A stretch of 64,000 nucleotides of DNA from Cunninghamella blakesleeana. Lineage: Eukaryota; Mucoromycota; Mucoromycetes; Mucorales; Cunninghamellaceae. The stretch is taken from the NCBI GenBank assembly GCA_017871115.1, contig JAFCIZ010000002.1:1-64000 (forward strand), given 5' to 3'. Below, piece by piece: positions 50,632 through 63,894 of this stretch. A program made the position numbers and the translations under genes. The number at the start of each line of letters is the position of its first letter. Position 1 is the stretch's first letter. Under the pieces are notes generated by a model. It saw nothing but the letters and a program-made list of their open reading frames with translations. It had not been told where the DNA came from and ran no database searches.

Positions 50632-51630
50632 TTAATGCATCGTTCATCATAATTTTCATTATTATTTCTAATTCTTATCCCTGTTTTATTTATTAAAGAT
50701 TATAGAATATACTTACTCTATAAATGTATGTTGAACTAAATCGCAAAATATATACCCAATCCAACCAAATGCATCAGCCGTATAAAAAGGTTTATTTATT
50801 TTTCGTCTTATTTCGTTGACGCGCAACTATGAACAAATGTATAAAATAAATAAAAATATCACGTTAACATGAACTAATTCCTTTTTTATCATTTTATTTT
50901 AATATGCTACTGTTATTATTTATTTACCAGAAGTTGTATATCCATATGGAATAAGCAAACAATATCAAAAAGTTCAAAATAAGAATCTGGTTTATCACTT
51001 ATGTTTTCTTGATCCACATGTATATGAACGCGTGGATTTAAAGTTTGTAACGGGGATAAGGTTGCCTCAGCTTTCTTTTAAAATAATAGCAATAATAAAA
51101 ATAAAAGTTAATGAAAATAAGTGAATACTAAATGCATGACTTATTTTTATTTTAAAATAGTTACATTTTTTCCAATATCTTCGATACTCCAAAAAAATTG
51201 AGAATCGACTTGTTGCTTTTCTATGGTTGTATGATCTAATAAAGTAACACTTCCAATACCTGCCAAGACAAGATTTTTTGCTACTTCATTACTTATAGAA
51301 CGCAACCCAGCTATTAATATATGTGCATTTCCTAGCCTTTTATTTTTTTTTTTATAAAAAAATAAATATAGAAAAAAAGAAAAATATTAATCAACAAAAT
51401 AAAAAAAGTAATACTGTTATTTTTCTTAATATTTTTGTACCTCTGTTGAGCTTCTAATCCCCATAAACGAATCTGTCGATCATAAATAGCTGCCTCATCT
51501 ATAATGATAATATATATATATATTTACGTATATATGAGAAAAATAGTACCTATATTTTGTATTTTTCGGTCGAATAGATATATATTATATTTTTACAATA
51601 TTAACCTTGTGATATATTTTTTTGAGTCAT
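49890..51630 (-). CDS. AOS1: SUMO-activating enzyme subunit 1 (Aos1/SAE1)
   Basis: Subunit of the heterodimeric E1 (with Uba2) that adenylates SUMO in the nucleus. Eight exons: 51606-51630, 51441-51498, 51165-51336, 50928-51074, 50717-50826, 50284-50586, 50053-50189 and 49890-49915. All are GT-AG and in frame, giving 325 residues (yeast and human about 345). It starts MTQKNISQDEAAIYDRQIRLWGLEAQQRL, the family hallmark. It continues AHILIAGLRSISNEVAKNLVLAG (nucleotide-binding region), VTLLDH, LSPLQTLNPRV, FDIVCLF, and ends with GGVLAQEIIKVLSAKELPVQNWFYY. The usual GLKGLG-type glycine loop reads GLRSIS, as in other regulatory-type E1 subunits that lack the catalytic cysteine. Confidence 0.93.
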
Positions 51631-52194
51631 TATAAGTTAAAATAAAGTGAAAGAAAAGGATTTTTTTTAAAAAGACTTTTAAAAAAATTGTGTGTCGTTG
51701 TTTTAATTTTCTCTCTCTCTCTTACTATATACTTTTGACTGTTATACTAAAAATCATGCATTTTATGTTAAATATTGTTTTCGTTATTAATAAAGCACAT
51801 ATGTATTAATGTTATAAACTTGTCGGCATAAATATTGATGTATATAGATATTTTTTTGAGTTGATAAATAAATATTCTATTCCTATGTGCTGATAAAAAA
51901 TAATATATTTTATGCTAAATATATTTTGTTTTAAATGAAATGTATATTCTAGTACAATAGATTAACCTATATGTTTTTTATTCTATTATTAATTATAAAG
52001 GTCTTTTTCTTTTGAGAATATTATTATTATTATTTTTTGGGACGAATACTCAAAGAGGTATATATATTTCGCGATATAATGAACTGATATATATATATAT
52101 ATGTTTGAAATAATGAAATATATTATTCTGGTGTTATAATTTTTAACATTTATAATCATTTATTACTCTTACTGTGCATTTATTAATTCTGATA

Positions 52195-52228
<34 letters not shown>

Positions 52229-53011
52229 GTTTGGACCGGTTCGAGTTTTCATTATGGTAATAGTAATTATAATTAAAAGGTACTAGAGCTTTATCAGCTG
52301 GTTTTTCAAGACGACTGTGTATGCATAATCCATAACAATTTCCAAGAGTTGAAAATATATCAAGTAGTTTATAGGATTAGTAGAGTATAGTAGTCAATTT
52401 TTTTTATGTTTGTTTATAATTTATAATAATATTTTTTTTAATGTTTATAGTGATGGCGATCTGTTAATTTCCATGCTGGTAATTGCCATTTAACATTTAT
52501 GGTGATAGTAAGATCTTAATACCCCTAATGATGATTTTTTACGGCCTTTAGCCACCCATGATTGTGGATCTTTCTTACTCTAGGCAACTTTTCATTTTTT
52601 AATATGTTTTTAATGCTGTAATTAAAATTAAAAAATATTATCGACTGTAGTTAATATAAAACATAATAGAAGTAACTCAATTTATATTTAAATAATACGA
52701 TATATACCCAATACATAAAAAAAGTATATACATATGTGGTCATTTTTTTTTTATATTTTATTTTTCACTTTTCAGTCATATAATAGCTATCGTAATTTTT
52801 TTTAATTCTTTATTTTTTTTCTTTCTTTACTTTATAATAATTTTATTATTTTGCTAAAGATATTACTAATTAGGTGAAAGAACGTTTTTAAAAAAAATTG
52901 AAATTATCACTCAAGTACAGGTGTTGATTTTTTTTATCTTGCTTTGTTTAAAAAATCAAAAGAAAATGCCATAAAAAAAATACACTAGTAAATAATATTA
53001 TTACATTCATT

Positions 53012-53042
<31 letters not shown>

Positions 53043-56003
53043 ATATATGTATTATTTGGCTATACTAGAGGAAATAAATAAATGGAGAAATTTGTATGAT
53101 GTGTTATAATAAAAAAAGTATTTTAAAGTAATAAATGGGTACGGTATTGTATTTCTGAATCGAAAATAGTAAAATAAGATAAAAACAATTATAAAAAAAA
53201 GTACGATTAACAATAGGTTTTAAAATGTCGTATCTATTTATTATTTAATTTTATTTCATCGCCATCTTATCGATCTATGACTATAAAAAGAAAGAATGTT
53301 TGAGGTCAGTTTGGTAATAGAGAAAATCTGATAGGCCTATTACAGAGATATACGCATGCAACCTTTAATGTATATATAGTAAGGTAATGTATAGATACAT
53401 ATATACATATATATATTAACTATATAACTAGCTCACTATAAAAAAGAGAAATAAATAGTAAAAAATAAACAAGAATGAATGCTAGTAAAAAAGAATTATA
53501 ATAGAGCTGACTTATTTTTGTTTACTGTTAATAGTTATCTTTTTTTTTAATAAAAAGTATAATAATAAATGATTGTAAACTCATCATTTATAATAAATAT
53601 TAATAGTAACATTAATAATATATAAAAAAAGATGGTTTTAGCTTTATGTCTGGACCATTTTTATCTATGAATTATTGGATTTTTATATTTTATTTTAAAG
53701 CCTTGTTATAATTTATGTTGTACAATTTCAATAATAATCACATCATATTAAATAATACATTATTAACTTGATATATTGAATTGAACGATAGTATAGAGTT
53801 TTGCATATTTAATTGTTCAATTTGAAAAAATCGTATACTATGAATTTGTTGCAGTCGACATATTAATACTTGAATTAGACTTCATTATAAAATGGTATAT
53901 ATAGTGGAAGCAAAAAAGAGGATGATTCTTATTTGTACCCTCTTGAAATACATTTTATTGCAATATGCTTTCACTCTTTTTTTCCCTTATCTCTTTTAGT
54001 CATATTATAGTCAGTAAAAAATTAATCCATCTGTTCGTTATACCAATTACTATCGTTTTTATTATGTATATTATTACTCCAAATATATGATTTTATTGTC
54101 ACTGTTGCTATAGTTGGCATAAAATATATTAAAGCTCGTGCTTTTTTTACTTGTAGATTTAAAAAAAATAGCTTTTAGCTTTTGATACTCATATCACTAG
54201 AGTTTATTGGTGAACATGGCGGTGATAAAGAATTTGTAGCTAAATTGGTAATAATGGATTGTGAAGAGGCTGTAGAAGAAATAAAAGAATATATATATAT
54301 ATATATATATATATCATTTTGATTACTTAAATGTTTTACGCTTTTATTTATCCATCAAGAGTCAACCAAGGTAAGGTCACCAAGATCATTAAAAGCAACT
54401 GCCCTATGTCCTGGAGATGCATCCATTCTGATTATCGTTTATTCTAAGATATTGTAATAATATTTTTTTTTAATATGTGCTTAATTATATCTTTAATAAT
54501 GTAAAAATGTATATCTTATGAATTGAAGTAGTCTAAACGTTTTTCCATAATGATTATTATTCATAGTTCATTGATTAATTCTTTTTTTTCTTAACTTTAT
54601 GAGTTGGTTTTTTATTTATTTGGCATTTTAGTATTCTAATTTTTTTAAACCCGTTTTTATTATTATTTGTTGTCAAGAAAGATAAGTTGATATAATTTTT
54701 TTTAATAAAATCATTTCAAAATTAAATTCAATTTAGAGCTTTCACCCATTTGATTAAACGCGTGTATTTTAATAATACAATAAAAAACAAAATAATAATA
54801 GTAATAATAAGAAATAAGAGTGAACTAATAAAATACAATATATTTGTTGATTTTTCAACTAAAACTAGTTTAATAGTAAGGATGTTTTCTTTTCCTTAAT
54901 ATAATGATTGTATATATGTTTTAAAGCTATATTCGACTAAACCTCTATGGCATGTTCTTCAAAGCTTTACACATGATTTTTCAAGTTTTCTTTTTTTGAG
55001 TTGAATACTTGTTAATCTCATATTAATTAATGAAAAAAGAAAAAGGCTAATAAATTAATTTAAAAAGAATATGTTTATAAAAATATAAAATATATATATA
55101 TATATAAAAAAATAGAGTGTATTATTATTAAGATAGTTTGAAATATATGAAAAGTAAAAAAAAAAACGAAAAGAAATGGAAAGTTTTTTATAAAAAAAAA
55201 AAGCGGATTATAAAAATTTTTCACATATTAAACTGCTCAGTATTTTAAAGAATAAAGTCTCTGGACCATACAATGAAACAATTAGTATTGAAAAATTTAA
55301 TTTTATATAATATTTATATTTTTAACTAAAAGTATTACAGAGGAATAAAAAAAAAGCTTGGATGATAACAAAATCTATCTATATATATATAATAAAAGTA
55401 AGGTGATTTATTTTATATACTAAAATGAAAGAACACGCCCATTTTTTTTTTTTTTTTTGGGATTTTCGGTAAAATATATGTATGTTGCATGATTTCAATC
55501 TTAGAACCACTGATTTTACAGATTATTTTAGATGATATGGTTTCATATAAAATAAATGAATGTTATACTTTTAGCACATTGTATATGACGATGACGATGA
55601 TCAAAATATCGAACATCGGTAACAAATTCGGAAACCAAACAGAACATTTTTACTTATCCACTCAAAAAAAAACCTCAAAATAGTAAAATTGATATCCTGC
55701 CTAAATCTGAATAAACTAATCAAATACTTTATTTTAAAACAAGAAGGGTCTACTTTAAAATTATCGATTTTATTTTTATGCGTTTTTTTTCTTATTCATG
55801 AATTGTAAAAAAATAAATTTTAGGTTCATTTTTTTCCCAATTGACAAATCCCTTTTTTTTTTTTATATAAAATAAAAGTTGTTTTAATTACTTTTTTTCA
55901 TTTTTCATTTTCATTTTTATCATCTATTTATAAATATATTTAATATTTTATCTATTTTATTTTTATTATATTATTGTTTATTTATTAAAAATATTTATAA
56001 ATC
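51631..56003. other. 4.4-kb stretch without a recognised gene
   Basis: By far the largest gap among the host genes. AT-rich, with (TA)n microsatellites (for example near 52090, 53015, 54290, 55095) and a poly-T of about 27 at 52199. No tRNA, rRNA or snRNA signature was found. Four islands of more complex sequence (about 52230-52370, 52440-52620, 53280-53370 and 54170-54430) stand out. Short coding-like pieces on the minus strand are noted separately. Confidence 0.6.
54172..54427 (-). pseudogene. Possible gene remnant or unrecognised 3' exons
   Basis: On the minus strand, after an AG at 54428, a frame reads RMDASPGHRAVAFNDLG. A second piece after a good acceptor (TTCTTCTACAG, near 54279) reads SSQSIITNLATNSLSPPCSP and stops at TAA after MSIKS. 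Joining them through a weak GTGACC donor keeps frame. Codon texture differs from the AT-rich surroundings. No upstream exon or family could be found, so this may be a degraded gene or chance. Confidence 0.25.
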
Positions 56004-58591
56004 ATGGATCGTGATCAACATATGAATTTAGAACATCATTATACGAATCCATCCTATTCTTCAAGTATTTATAGTCAAGCCACTGCAGGAAATGAATCAG
56101 TTTTAACAGCTATTCCTCCTAATCATCATTACAATCCTTATAAAAAAAATAAAAAAAATCATCGCCAACAACAGCATTATCAACACGAAGATATAATAGA
56201 AGAAAAACCACAATTTATTTCAACAAATAATCATCGTCAATATTCCCACCACCCTCATCATCCCCATCATCCCCATCATCCTCAACACCCTCAGCACCCT
56301 CAGCACCCTCAGGACCTTCATCAAAAAAAAAATAATTTTAATGTTGACGTTGAAAAAAATAATGATAATAGAATGAATAATGATGATCAACAAAGTGTGA
56401 ATACAGCTGCTACTTATGTTCCAAAAACGTACCCTATGGCATGGATTGCCTTATTTTTTTTGGTTTTTTTAAGATCTGCTATTTCTATTTATAATAATAC
56501 CTTTAATCCTATTCCTACTGTAACTGCTACTTATTTAAATGTAGATTTAACTGCTATTAATTGGCTGTTTAATATTCAAGCCGTTGTTTATATCATTGTC
56601 AGTTTTGGTACTTCTTGGTTGTTTGAAACGTTGGGCGTAAAAAAATCGGTAAAAATTTCTATTTCTCTTTTTTTAATATATATAATATATATATAATATA
56701 TATAATAATAATAGTAATAATAATCTTTTTTTTTTTTTTTTTTTTTAGTTGATCATTGGTGGTTCACTTCTTACCATTGGATGCTGGATTCGATGGGTTG
56801 CCGTTAGGATTCAACCTCATTCCTATGCTTTATTAATGGTGGGTCAAGTTATTGCCGCTATTAGTAGTCCAATTTGTTTAAATATAATGACAAAAGTAAT
56901 TGATCATATATATACGTATATGTGTATAATCGTTGTTTTATGTATCTTGATACTAATAGCTTTTTTTTTTTTTTTTTTTTTTAAAAAAAACAAAACAAAA
57001 TTAAGTTTGCTACTGTTTGGTTTACTGAAAATAAAAGGGCTACTGCCGGAATGTTTGTTGGTAAAACTTTATTGATATTATATATGTATTCTGATGATCA
57101 TTCTAATTTAAACTAATGACTAATTTTTTCCTTCATTGTTTAGCTTCGAATTATGGTGGTATTATAGCTATGTTTTTAATGCCAGCCGTTGCTACTGGTG
57201 CAGATCGTATTGAATTTACTGTAATATATATAAACTATTTTAAAATGATTTGAAATGAATTAAATTAATATAAAATAAATGAATAATTAATTATTATCTA
57301 TGCTTTTTTTTTTAAAAAAAAAATATAGGTTATTTTGGTAGCTGTCATCGCATCTGTTGCTACTGCACCACAATTCTTTTTGCCTGCATTGCCACCAAAA
57401 CCTAGTTCACCAGTTGAAATCAGCCAAGAAGATGCTACCAATAAAATTAGTTTGTGGCAAGGCACATTAACACTGATGAAGAATGTTCATTTTTGGATTT
57501 TATGTGGTATTCATGGTATAAATGTTGGGTTAAGTATTTGCTGGGGTGGTTTATTTGCACAAGCTGTTGCTCCTTATGGTTATACTAATTCACAAGCCGG
57601 CAATATTAGTGCTATTGGTATAGTTGCCGGTACTTTAGGTTGTTGTAAGTTTATATATTTTATTATCTAACTTTTTAAATAATTGTATATCAACTCAGTG
57701 TTTCTTTTCTACTAATATAGTCATTGCTGGTCCAGTATTAGATGCAACTAAAAAACATACTCTATTTTTGAAGATGATGGCACCATTAGTTTGTAGTACT
57801 TATATTGCTTTGGTTTTTATTGGTAATCTATATAAATTTATATATAAATAGTATATATATATAAAATAAAATAAATAAAAAAAAGCAGTGAATTAATTAT
57901 TATTATTATTATTATTAGTTCGTAGAGATTCATTTGCTTCTATTTTATATGTAAACGGCCTTAATCAATTCTTTTTATCGTTTTTAGTACCTGTAGTAAT
58001 TGAATTAGGCGTCGAAGGTAAAAAATAAATAAATAAGCATAATCTACATATAAAAAACAAATAGATATTTTTTTTTTATTGAATACATATCATTTTCCAT
58101 TTCTAATATATATATATATATTTCATATAGTATCTTACCCTGTACCAGAATCCATTTCAACTTCTATTTTATGGCAAATTGCACAAGTAATTGGCTTTGC
58201 TTTAGTCTTGGTTATGGATAAATTCAGAGATCCTCGGGGTCGCCCTGCTAATAATATGGATCGCGGGTTGATTTTCCAAGCTGCTACATCTGGTGTAATC
58301 GTTTTATTAAGTTTCATTTATAGTGGAAAAATGTTACGCACTGAAGCTTATGCCAAAAAAAAAGAACACGCCATGTCATTAAATGATGATGATAATGCTA
58401 CTGTTACAGATGGATCTCATTTAGAAATTGAAAATTTCCAACATTATGATGATATTACTCCAACTTTATATGAATCAGCTGTCACAACTACTGATGGTTC
58501 CAATAATCATCATGCTTCATATAAACCAAGGTTCCACCGTAACGATAGTAATGCAGATACAATTAATGTTGCTACAGAAGACAGTAAATAA
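56004..58591 (+). CDS. MFS transporter, FLVCR-like
   Basis: Twelve-helix major facilitator similar to the FLVCR/MFSD7 group, whose animal members carry heme, choline or ethanolamine; the substrate here is unknown. Eight exons: 56004-56648, 56749-56895, 57006-57060, 57144-57220, 57329-57644, 57721-57822, 57919-58017 and 58131-58591, all GT-AG and in frame, 633 residues. The cytosolic N-terminus of about 140 residues contains an (HPHH)n/(QHP)n repeat. Helices begin at PMAWIALFFLVFLRSAISIYN. Family-type motifs are NWLFNIQAVVYIIVSFGTSW, GCWIRWVAV, FATVWFTENKRATAG (the A-like loop before helix 4) and LPALPPKPSSP after helix 6. The C-terminal 90 residues are polar, acidic and cytosolic. Confidence 0.88.
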
Positions 58592-58849
58592 TAGTTTGTA
58601 TGATTTTTTAGTTTCGTATAGTTTAAAATTTATTTATATAGTGTATAATCATATCAAATTCAATCAATGCTAGTCATTTAATATAATAATAATAATGATC
58701 ATATAACAATAATAATAATAATAATAATAAAAGATTAAAAATGTACAATAAAATAAAAATATATTTGCAAAATAATCACTGTGTAGTTTGTAATATACAT
58801 ATATACATACAATATGTATCTGATTATTTTTTATTTTTTCAGAGGGTAA
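58592..58849. other. Convergent 3' flanks
   Basis: 258 AT-rich bases with an ATAATAATA microsatellite between two convergent genes. Confidence 0.5.
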
Positions 58850-60268
58850 TTATTTTTCTTGAATATCAATAGCACCGGCAGATTCCAAAGCTTGTTGTAA
58901 ATCTTCCAATAAGTCTTCTACATCTTCAATACCAACACATAAACGGATTAAATCTTCAGGTAAGGCACGTTCGGCACGGATATGGGCAGGAATAGATGCA
59001 TGAGACATGTTACATGGCATAGAAATTAAAGAATTAACACAACCAAAGGATACTGAAATACTCCATAGCTTGGCAGCTTCAACAATGCGTTCAGAAATAC
59101 CAATGTCTCCCGTTTCAAAACTGAGTACTGCACCTGGTCCAGATGACATACGTTTATGTAGTTCATATTGAGGATGTTTTCTTGATCCTGGATAATGTAC
59201 TTTTAACCCATGGCGTTCCAAAAATTCACATACTCGAATAGCGCTTGCTTGCTGTTTATCCATACGTACTGCTAATGTTTTAACACCTCTTAATAATAAC
59301 CATGAATCAAATGGCCCCAATCCACATCCAGTTGCATTAATCACGTAATAAATTTGCTATAAAAATATTTAATTTTCAAAAATTATAAAATGAATAAAAG
59401 TAGGTATAAATAAAGCAAAAATAAGTAAATAAATTATAAAAAAGTATATTAGATTAAAAAGCTTGTATATTTATATTACCTCTCCAATTTCATCCGTTTT
59501 TGTTCCAATAACACCAGCCATTAAATCATGATGACCAGATAAATATTTCGTTCCAGAATGATAAGAAATATCAGCACCTAATTCTAAAGGACGTTGTAAA
59601 TAAGGAGACATCATTGTATTATCTACAACCACAAGAGCATTAGGGCATTTTTCATGAACATATCTACTAATTGTTGGAATATCAGCAATTTTAATCAATG
59701 GATTAGTAGGTGTTTCTAAAAGTACTAATTTTGTCTTGACAGGATCCAAGTAAGGTAATATCGTTTCGGCTTTTGTAGTATCAATGTGGTGAGTTTTAAT
59801 ATTTTGTGATTTAGATAAAAAGGATAACAATCGATTGGTTCCACCATACAAATCGTCTCCTGCAATAATTTCTTCACCAGCTTTCACTAATCTTGTAATA
59901 ACATCCAAGGCACTCATTCCACTGGTTACTGCTAAGGCTCGTTTTGCACCCATTATCTTTGCTAAATGGTTTTCTATTAGGATGTAAATATAATAGGATT
60001 AAAAAAAATATAAAGTATATTTCATTAGAAAAATACTTTATTAACTTTATTATATATTTTTTATTATCATATCTATTTTACCAAGGTGGGTTCTAGTTGG
60101 ATTGCCACTACGAGAATAATCATATTCACCCCCGACTGTTGCACTCTTTTGTTTAAAAGTAGCTGATTGATAAATAGGAACAGAAGCTGCATTATAGGGA
60201 TCATCAGGGTTATCTACAGTAACTACTTCAGTAGCAAATCGATATTTTCGTACTTGTGTGTCAGTCAT
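58850..60268 (-). CDS. Cystathionine beta-lyase (PLP enzyme, Cys/Met metabolism)
   Basis: Cleaves cystathionine to homocysteine, pyruvate and ammonia in the transsulfuration route to methionine. Exons 60082-60268, 59480-59973 and 58850-59356 join to 395 residues. The N-terminus reads VDNPDDPYNAASVPIYQSAT, then YDYSRSGNPTR (phosphate and substrate contacts), VTSGMSALDV, GDDLYGGTNRLL, ETPTNPLIKIADI, VVDNTMMSPYLQRPLELGAD and the PLP lysine in SYHSGTKYLSGHHD. The C-terminal domain has TGCGLGPFDSWLLLRGVKTL and ends in SLISMPCNMSHASIP...LCVGIEDVEDLLEDL. The YDYSRSGNPTR and ATGCGLGPFDSWL forms favour the beta-lyase (Str3/MetC-like) over gamma-lyase, but paralogue assignment by eye is not certain. 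Confidence 0.88.
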
Positions 60269-60690
60269 TTTTAAAATAATAAATATATATGTTTTTTTAA
60301 ATAATAATAATGAAAAAAGAAAAAAAAAGTGAGAAAAAAAACCAGAATAGTTTTTAAAGCAAAAAAAAAGATGAGAAAAATTAAACACCGATTTTTTTAT
60401 CCAATCAAATTAATATAAAATGAGTTAATCATGTCTTGATGACTACAATAATATATATCTTTGATTATATTATACTGGCTAAATATCACAATTTTTTTAT
60501 ATACAAAAACATTGAATATAATCATCTTTTTTTTATTATTATTATTGTTATTATTATCATTACTGTTTATATGTACATGTAAATAAAATAAATAATGAGA
60601 GAGAAATGAAAACTTAGCAATAAAAAAGTAAAGTCTAATTTTGGATGTATTAAATATTATGCTATCAATAAAATAATGGATATGTTTGAT
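60269..60690. other. Intergenic stretch
   Basis: 422 bases between the cystathionine beta-lyase start and the Rictor stop on the same strand; poly-A/T tracts and an ATT microsatellite only. Confidence 0.5.
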
Positions 60691-63600
60691 TTAAATTGAT
60701 TGATTTTCCATAGATTGTACTAAGTTATCCAATTTTTTTAGCATATCAGGTGTAAAGCGCATATCGAATGCTTCAAGAATATACTTTCTTACAGGTAATC
60801 TAAAATGATAGCTTCCTAATAGTTGGCATACTGAGTAATATAGTTCTACATTTTTAAAATAATCACCATGTTGTTGACGTAACCTAAATAAATAAAGCAG
60901 TATAAAAAATGTATATTTGTTGATTAGTTTATAAAATATACTCATGCATTGTTTTGCTTATAATTATTCTTACTTCGCTAAATTTTTCGATGCTTCATTT
61001 GCTAATATATGATTGCTCATATCACCTATGTTGCGAAGGATATCTTTACAAATTTCATCGTTGGATATTGAAAGTGGCAACTGAGGTGGGTCAGATAATG
61101 CAGGTGTATATTTCCAATTTCGTATCTATTTTTTTTAAAAAAAATAAAAATAAAATAAAGTAAAAAAAATAAAAACAAAATGAATCCATGCATAAAAATA
61201 TTTCGTTTGGTATGTCTTTATTATTATTTTACCGTCAAAAAACCCTGTAAATTTAATGGGACACATAAACCTTCAGGATTATTATCAGATCCAACTACAC
61301 TTTCCCATCCAAGTTCTCCTAATAATTCGACACCTTGTTGAGTTTTTGCAATTAAACCTAAGACATAAAAGCATGTTCTATATATTCATAAAAAAAATAG
61401 TAAAAACAAAATTATAAATATACTTCATATTGTATTTTATTAAAAAAATTTGCTTTATGCTTTTTTTACCCTTTGAGAGATAAGACTTCGCTATTTTCTG
61501 CCATATATACGATATCCTTTACAATATCTTCTTCTTCTAAAAATGGTAAACCATTACGAGTAGCGCCTATATTACCTACTGCCCATAGTACTGATTTAAG
61601 GTGTTGCATAATTTCAACATCTTGTGTTTCTAAAGAATAGTCACGTATATAATCCGTAAATAGCTGGAAGTGTCCTCTTTCTCGTAATAAATTACACCCT
61701 TCTTCAGTTTTTGTCAATTCACCATAAAAATGAGGTGGAGATAATCCATCACCGGGTTGACTATTTTGATTTTAAAAATAAAATAAAATAAAAACGGATC
61801 GGTTTAATACGACTTTGTTTTATGTAAATCATATAAAGCTCTAATTTATATTAAATAATATATAATTGTTTAACTTACAGTGATTCAAAATCCATTTCAC
61901 TATCAATACGCTCTTCAAAAGGATTTACTTTCTTTTCAGGAGAATTAGCTAAAGCTCTCGCCAGCGAGAGTTCCAATTGCATTACATATTGTTGATTTCG
62001 AAACTATAAATATAAAATTATATATATATATGTATACAATTGTTAGTTTTCTTTTATAAATCATTTAATACTTTTCAACATTTATATATCACCACTTACT
62101 TCAAACCAATCATCCATTTCTTTATCAACATAACCAAGGTCATTAAGATATCTAAATCCTGTAGATGTAGATAAAAACCTAATATTAAAATGGCAATATT
62201 AGTCATACATGTATCATTCTTTTTGTTATTATTATTAATATTATTATTTACCTTAATAATAATGGATTACCAACTTCACCTAAGTGACCAAGACTAGGGC
62301 GACACTTGACTAATAATTCTAAATTGGCTTGTTTTTCGCAAGCTTCATCCAATAATTGTACTGCGATTTGAGCCACTTCTAAATGTGTATCGTAGATTTG
62401 AGTGACTAAAAGACGGATAATCCAATCATTGTATTCGTTTTCTTCTGCCTGACGTCTCATAATGTTACCAAGTTGCTGTGTTGCAAAAATTCTAATAGGA
62501 TTATAACCTGAAGTCATGATTTTGGATAATAATACACGAGGATGCCCATCTAAAGTGTAATCCATGTTTGTAATTAAGGCCACTTTAATATCATCACGAT
62601 TGCGAAGTTCAGATAATTGATAAAAGGAACTAAATAATTTGAATTTTTCCATGATTCGTACACCTTCTTTATGTTTTGTAAAAACGCCCAATAGAGTAAA
62701 ATAACCTCCACTTAGAGTATTGCTCATTCTTTCTTTTGAAAAGATAGGTTCTGCCATTTCTGAATTTCCATCGCGAATGTTTTTTAAAGGATCCAATTCA
62801 TTCAATGCTGCTGCTACTTCATCTAGTAATTTGTTCTCTTCCAAATATTTCACCCCATCCAAATTATTTAATAAAGTGGATAATAAAACGCATCCCGTTT
62901 TCACATATCGTATGATGTTAGCTTTGGTACAGTTGATATCAGAGAATTGATGTTTAAAAGGTCGATAAAAGGCTAATAGTCGCTTGATAAACTTTTTTCC
63001 ACGCATTGCTTCATCTAATCGTTTTGGATTTAAAAGAGGTCCTTGTAACAATTCAATTATATTATCCCAGCTCCATTTTGTATAATCTTTTGTGCTCAGT
63101 ACTTGAGAATCCAACAATAGTTGTCTGAAATGAACATCATCAATAGCATAGCCCATTTTTATTTTCACTTCATGCACTTTTTCTTGAGATGTAGCGGCCG
63201 TCATCATCATTGGTACGCTTTCCCCTGATCTTCTTGCAGAACCTGTATCTACCAATAAATTTCCATTGATGCCAGATAGATTATGGTAACGTGCTCTTGA
63301 GCGAGTCAACCGATCAATATGTGCTAGCGCTGCTGTTGCGTTGTGTCTTACCAATTCATCATCAAAATTTGAAGCCAAAGCAAATAGTTTAGGTAAAGAT
63401 TGAACTTGGATTCCCATCAATATAGGAAGTAGTCGTGTTGATAAATGTAGAATCTCCCCAATTAATAAAGTAGCCTTCCGAGATATATAAACGTCATCAC
63501 ATTTCACCATATCAATTAATGCCATTAAAATATCCGATTCAATAAATATAATTAAAATAATACTAAGGTGTTGATCCATCATTTTTAATCTTTCAGAATT

Positions 63601-63894
63601 ACTTGCGGTTGTTCTTCCATTTGTTAGTAATCCATCCATCGTTGCATTAGCAATAGCTGAATTCGCAGATTGTTTTGATGTTTTACCACTTGTTGCTGAT
63701 GTCGTCATATCACCAATCAAACCAATTCCTGCACCAAGTGATGAGCTGAGCCCATTACGAATATTGTTTGTTTTAGAAATTAAATTGTCTTGTGGAGATA
63801 ATGTTATTGTATGCTGACGACCAGTTAAAAAATTGTTGTGATCCTTTGGTAACTTGACCTTAAAAATATCAAAAAACATATCTAAGACCATTTT
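60691..63894 (-). CDS. Rictor/Ste20/Avo3, TORC2 subunit (5' end outside window)
   Basis: Scaffold subunit of TOR complex 2, which phosphorylates AGC kinases and controls actin and membrane homeostasis. Exons: 62252 to about 63894, 62100-62178, 61879-62003, 61470-61760, 61233-61377, 60974-61125 and 60691-60883, in frame, about 875 residues seen. The first exon begins in the N-terminal armadillo domain (MVLDMFFDIFKVKLP is the family's internal motif), so more 5' exons lie beyond the window. The domain continues through ILIIFIESDILMALIDMVKC and WSWDNIIELLQGPLLNPKRLDEAMRGKKFIKRLLAFYRPF (the middle Rictor domain), GVKYLEENKLL, the HTSLEVAQ-like HLEVAQIAVQLLDEAC, then VGNIGATRNGLPFLEE and KGTCFYVLGLIAKTQQGVELL, the Rictor_V hallmark. 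It ends with a short helical tail; the Thr-phosphorylation region of animal Rictor is absent. Confidence 0.9.

Noticed and set aside
55489..55683. 64-codon frame upstream of the FLVCR-like gene
   Set aside because: Composition follows the AT-rich background; no motif, and the opposite strand is equally open.
51631..56003. Telomerase RNA or spliceosomal RNA in the large gene-free gap
   Set aside because: No CCCTAACCC-type template and no U-snRNA consensus sequences were found on either strand.
40176..63894. Metabolic gene cluster (HOM3 with cystathionine beta-lyase)
   Set aside because: Both act in the aspartate-methionine network, but they are 16 kb apart with unrelated housekeeping genes between and no shared regulatory sequence seen.
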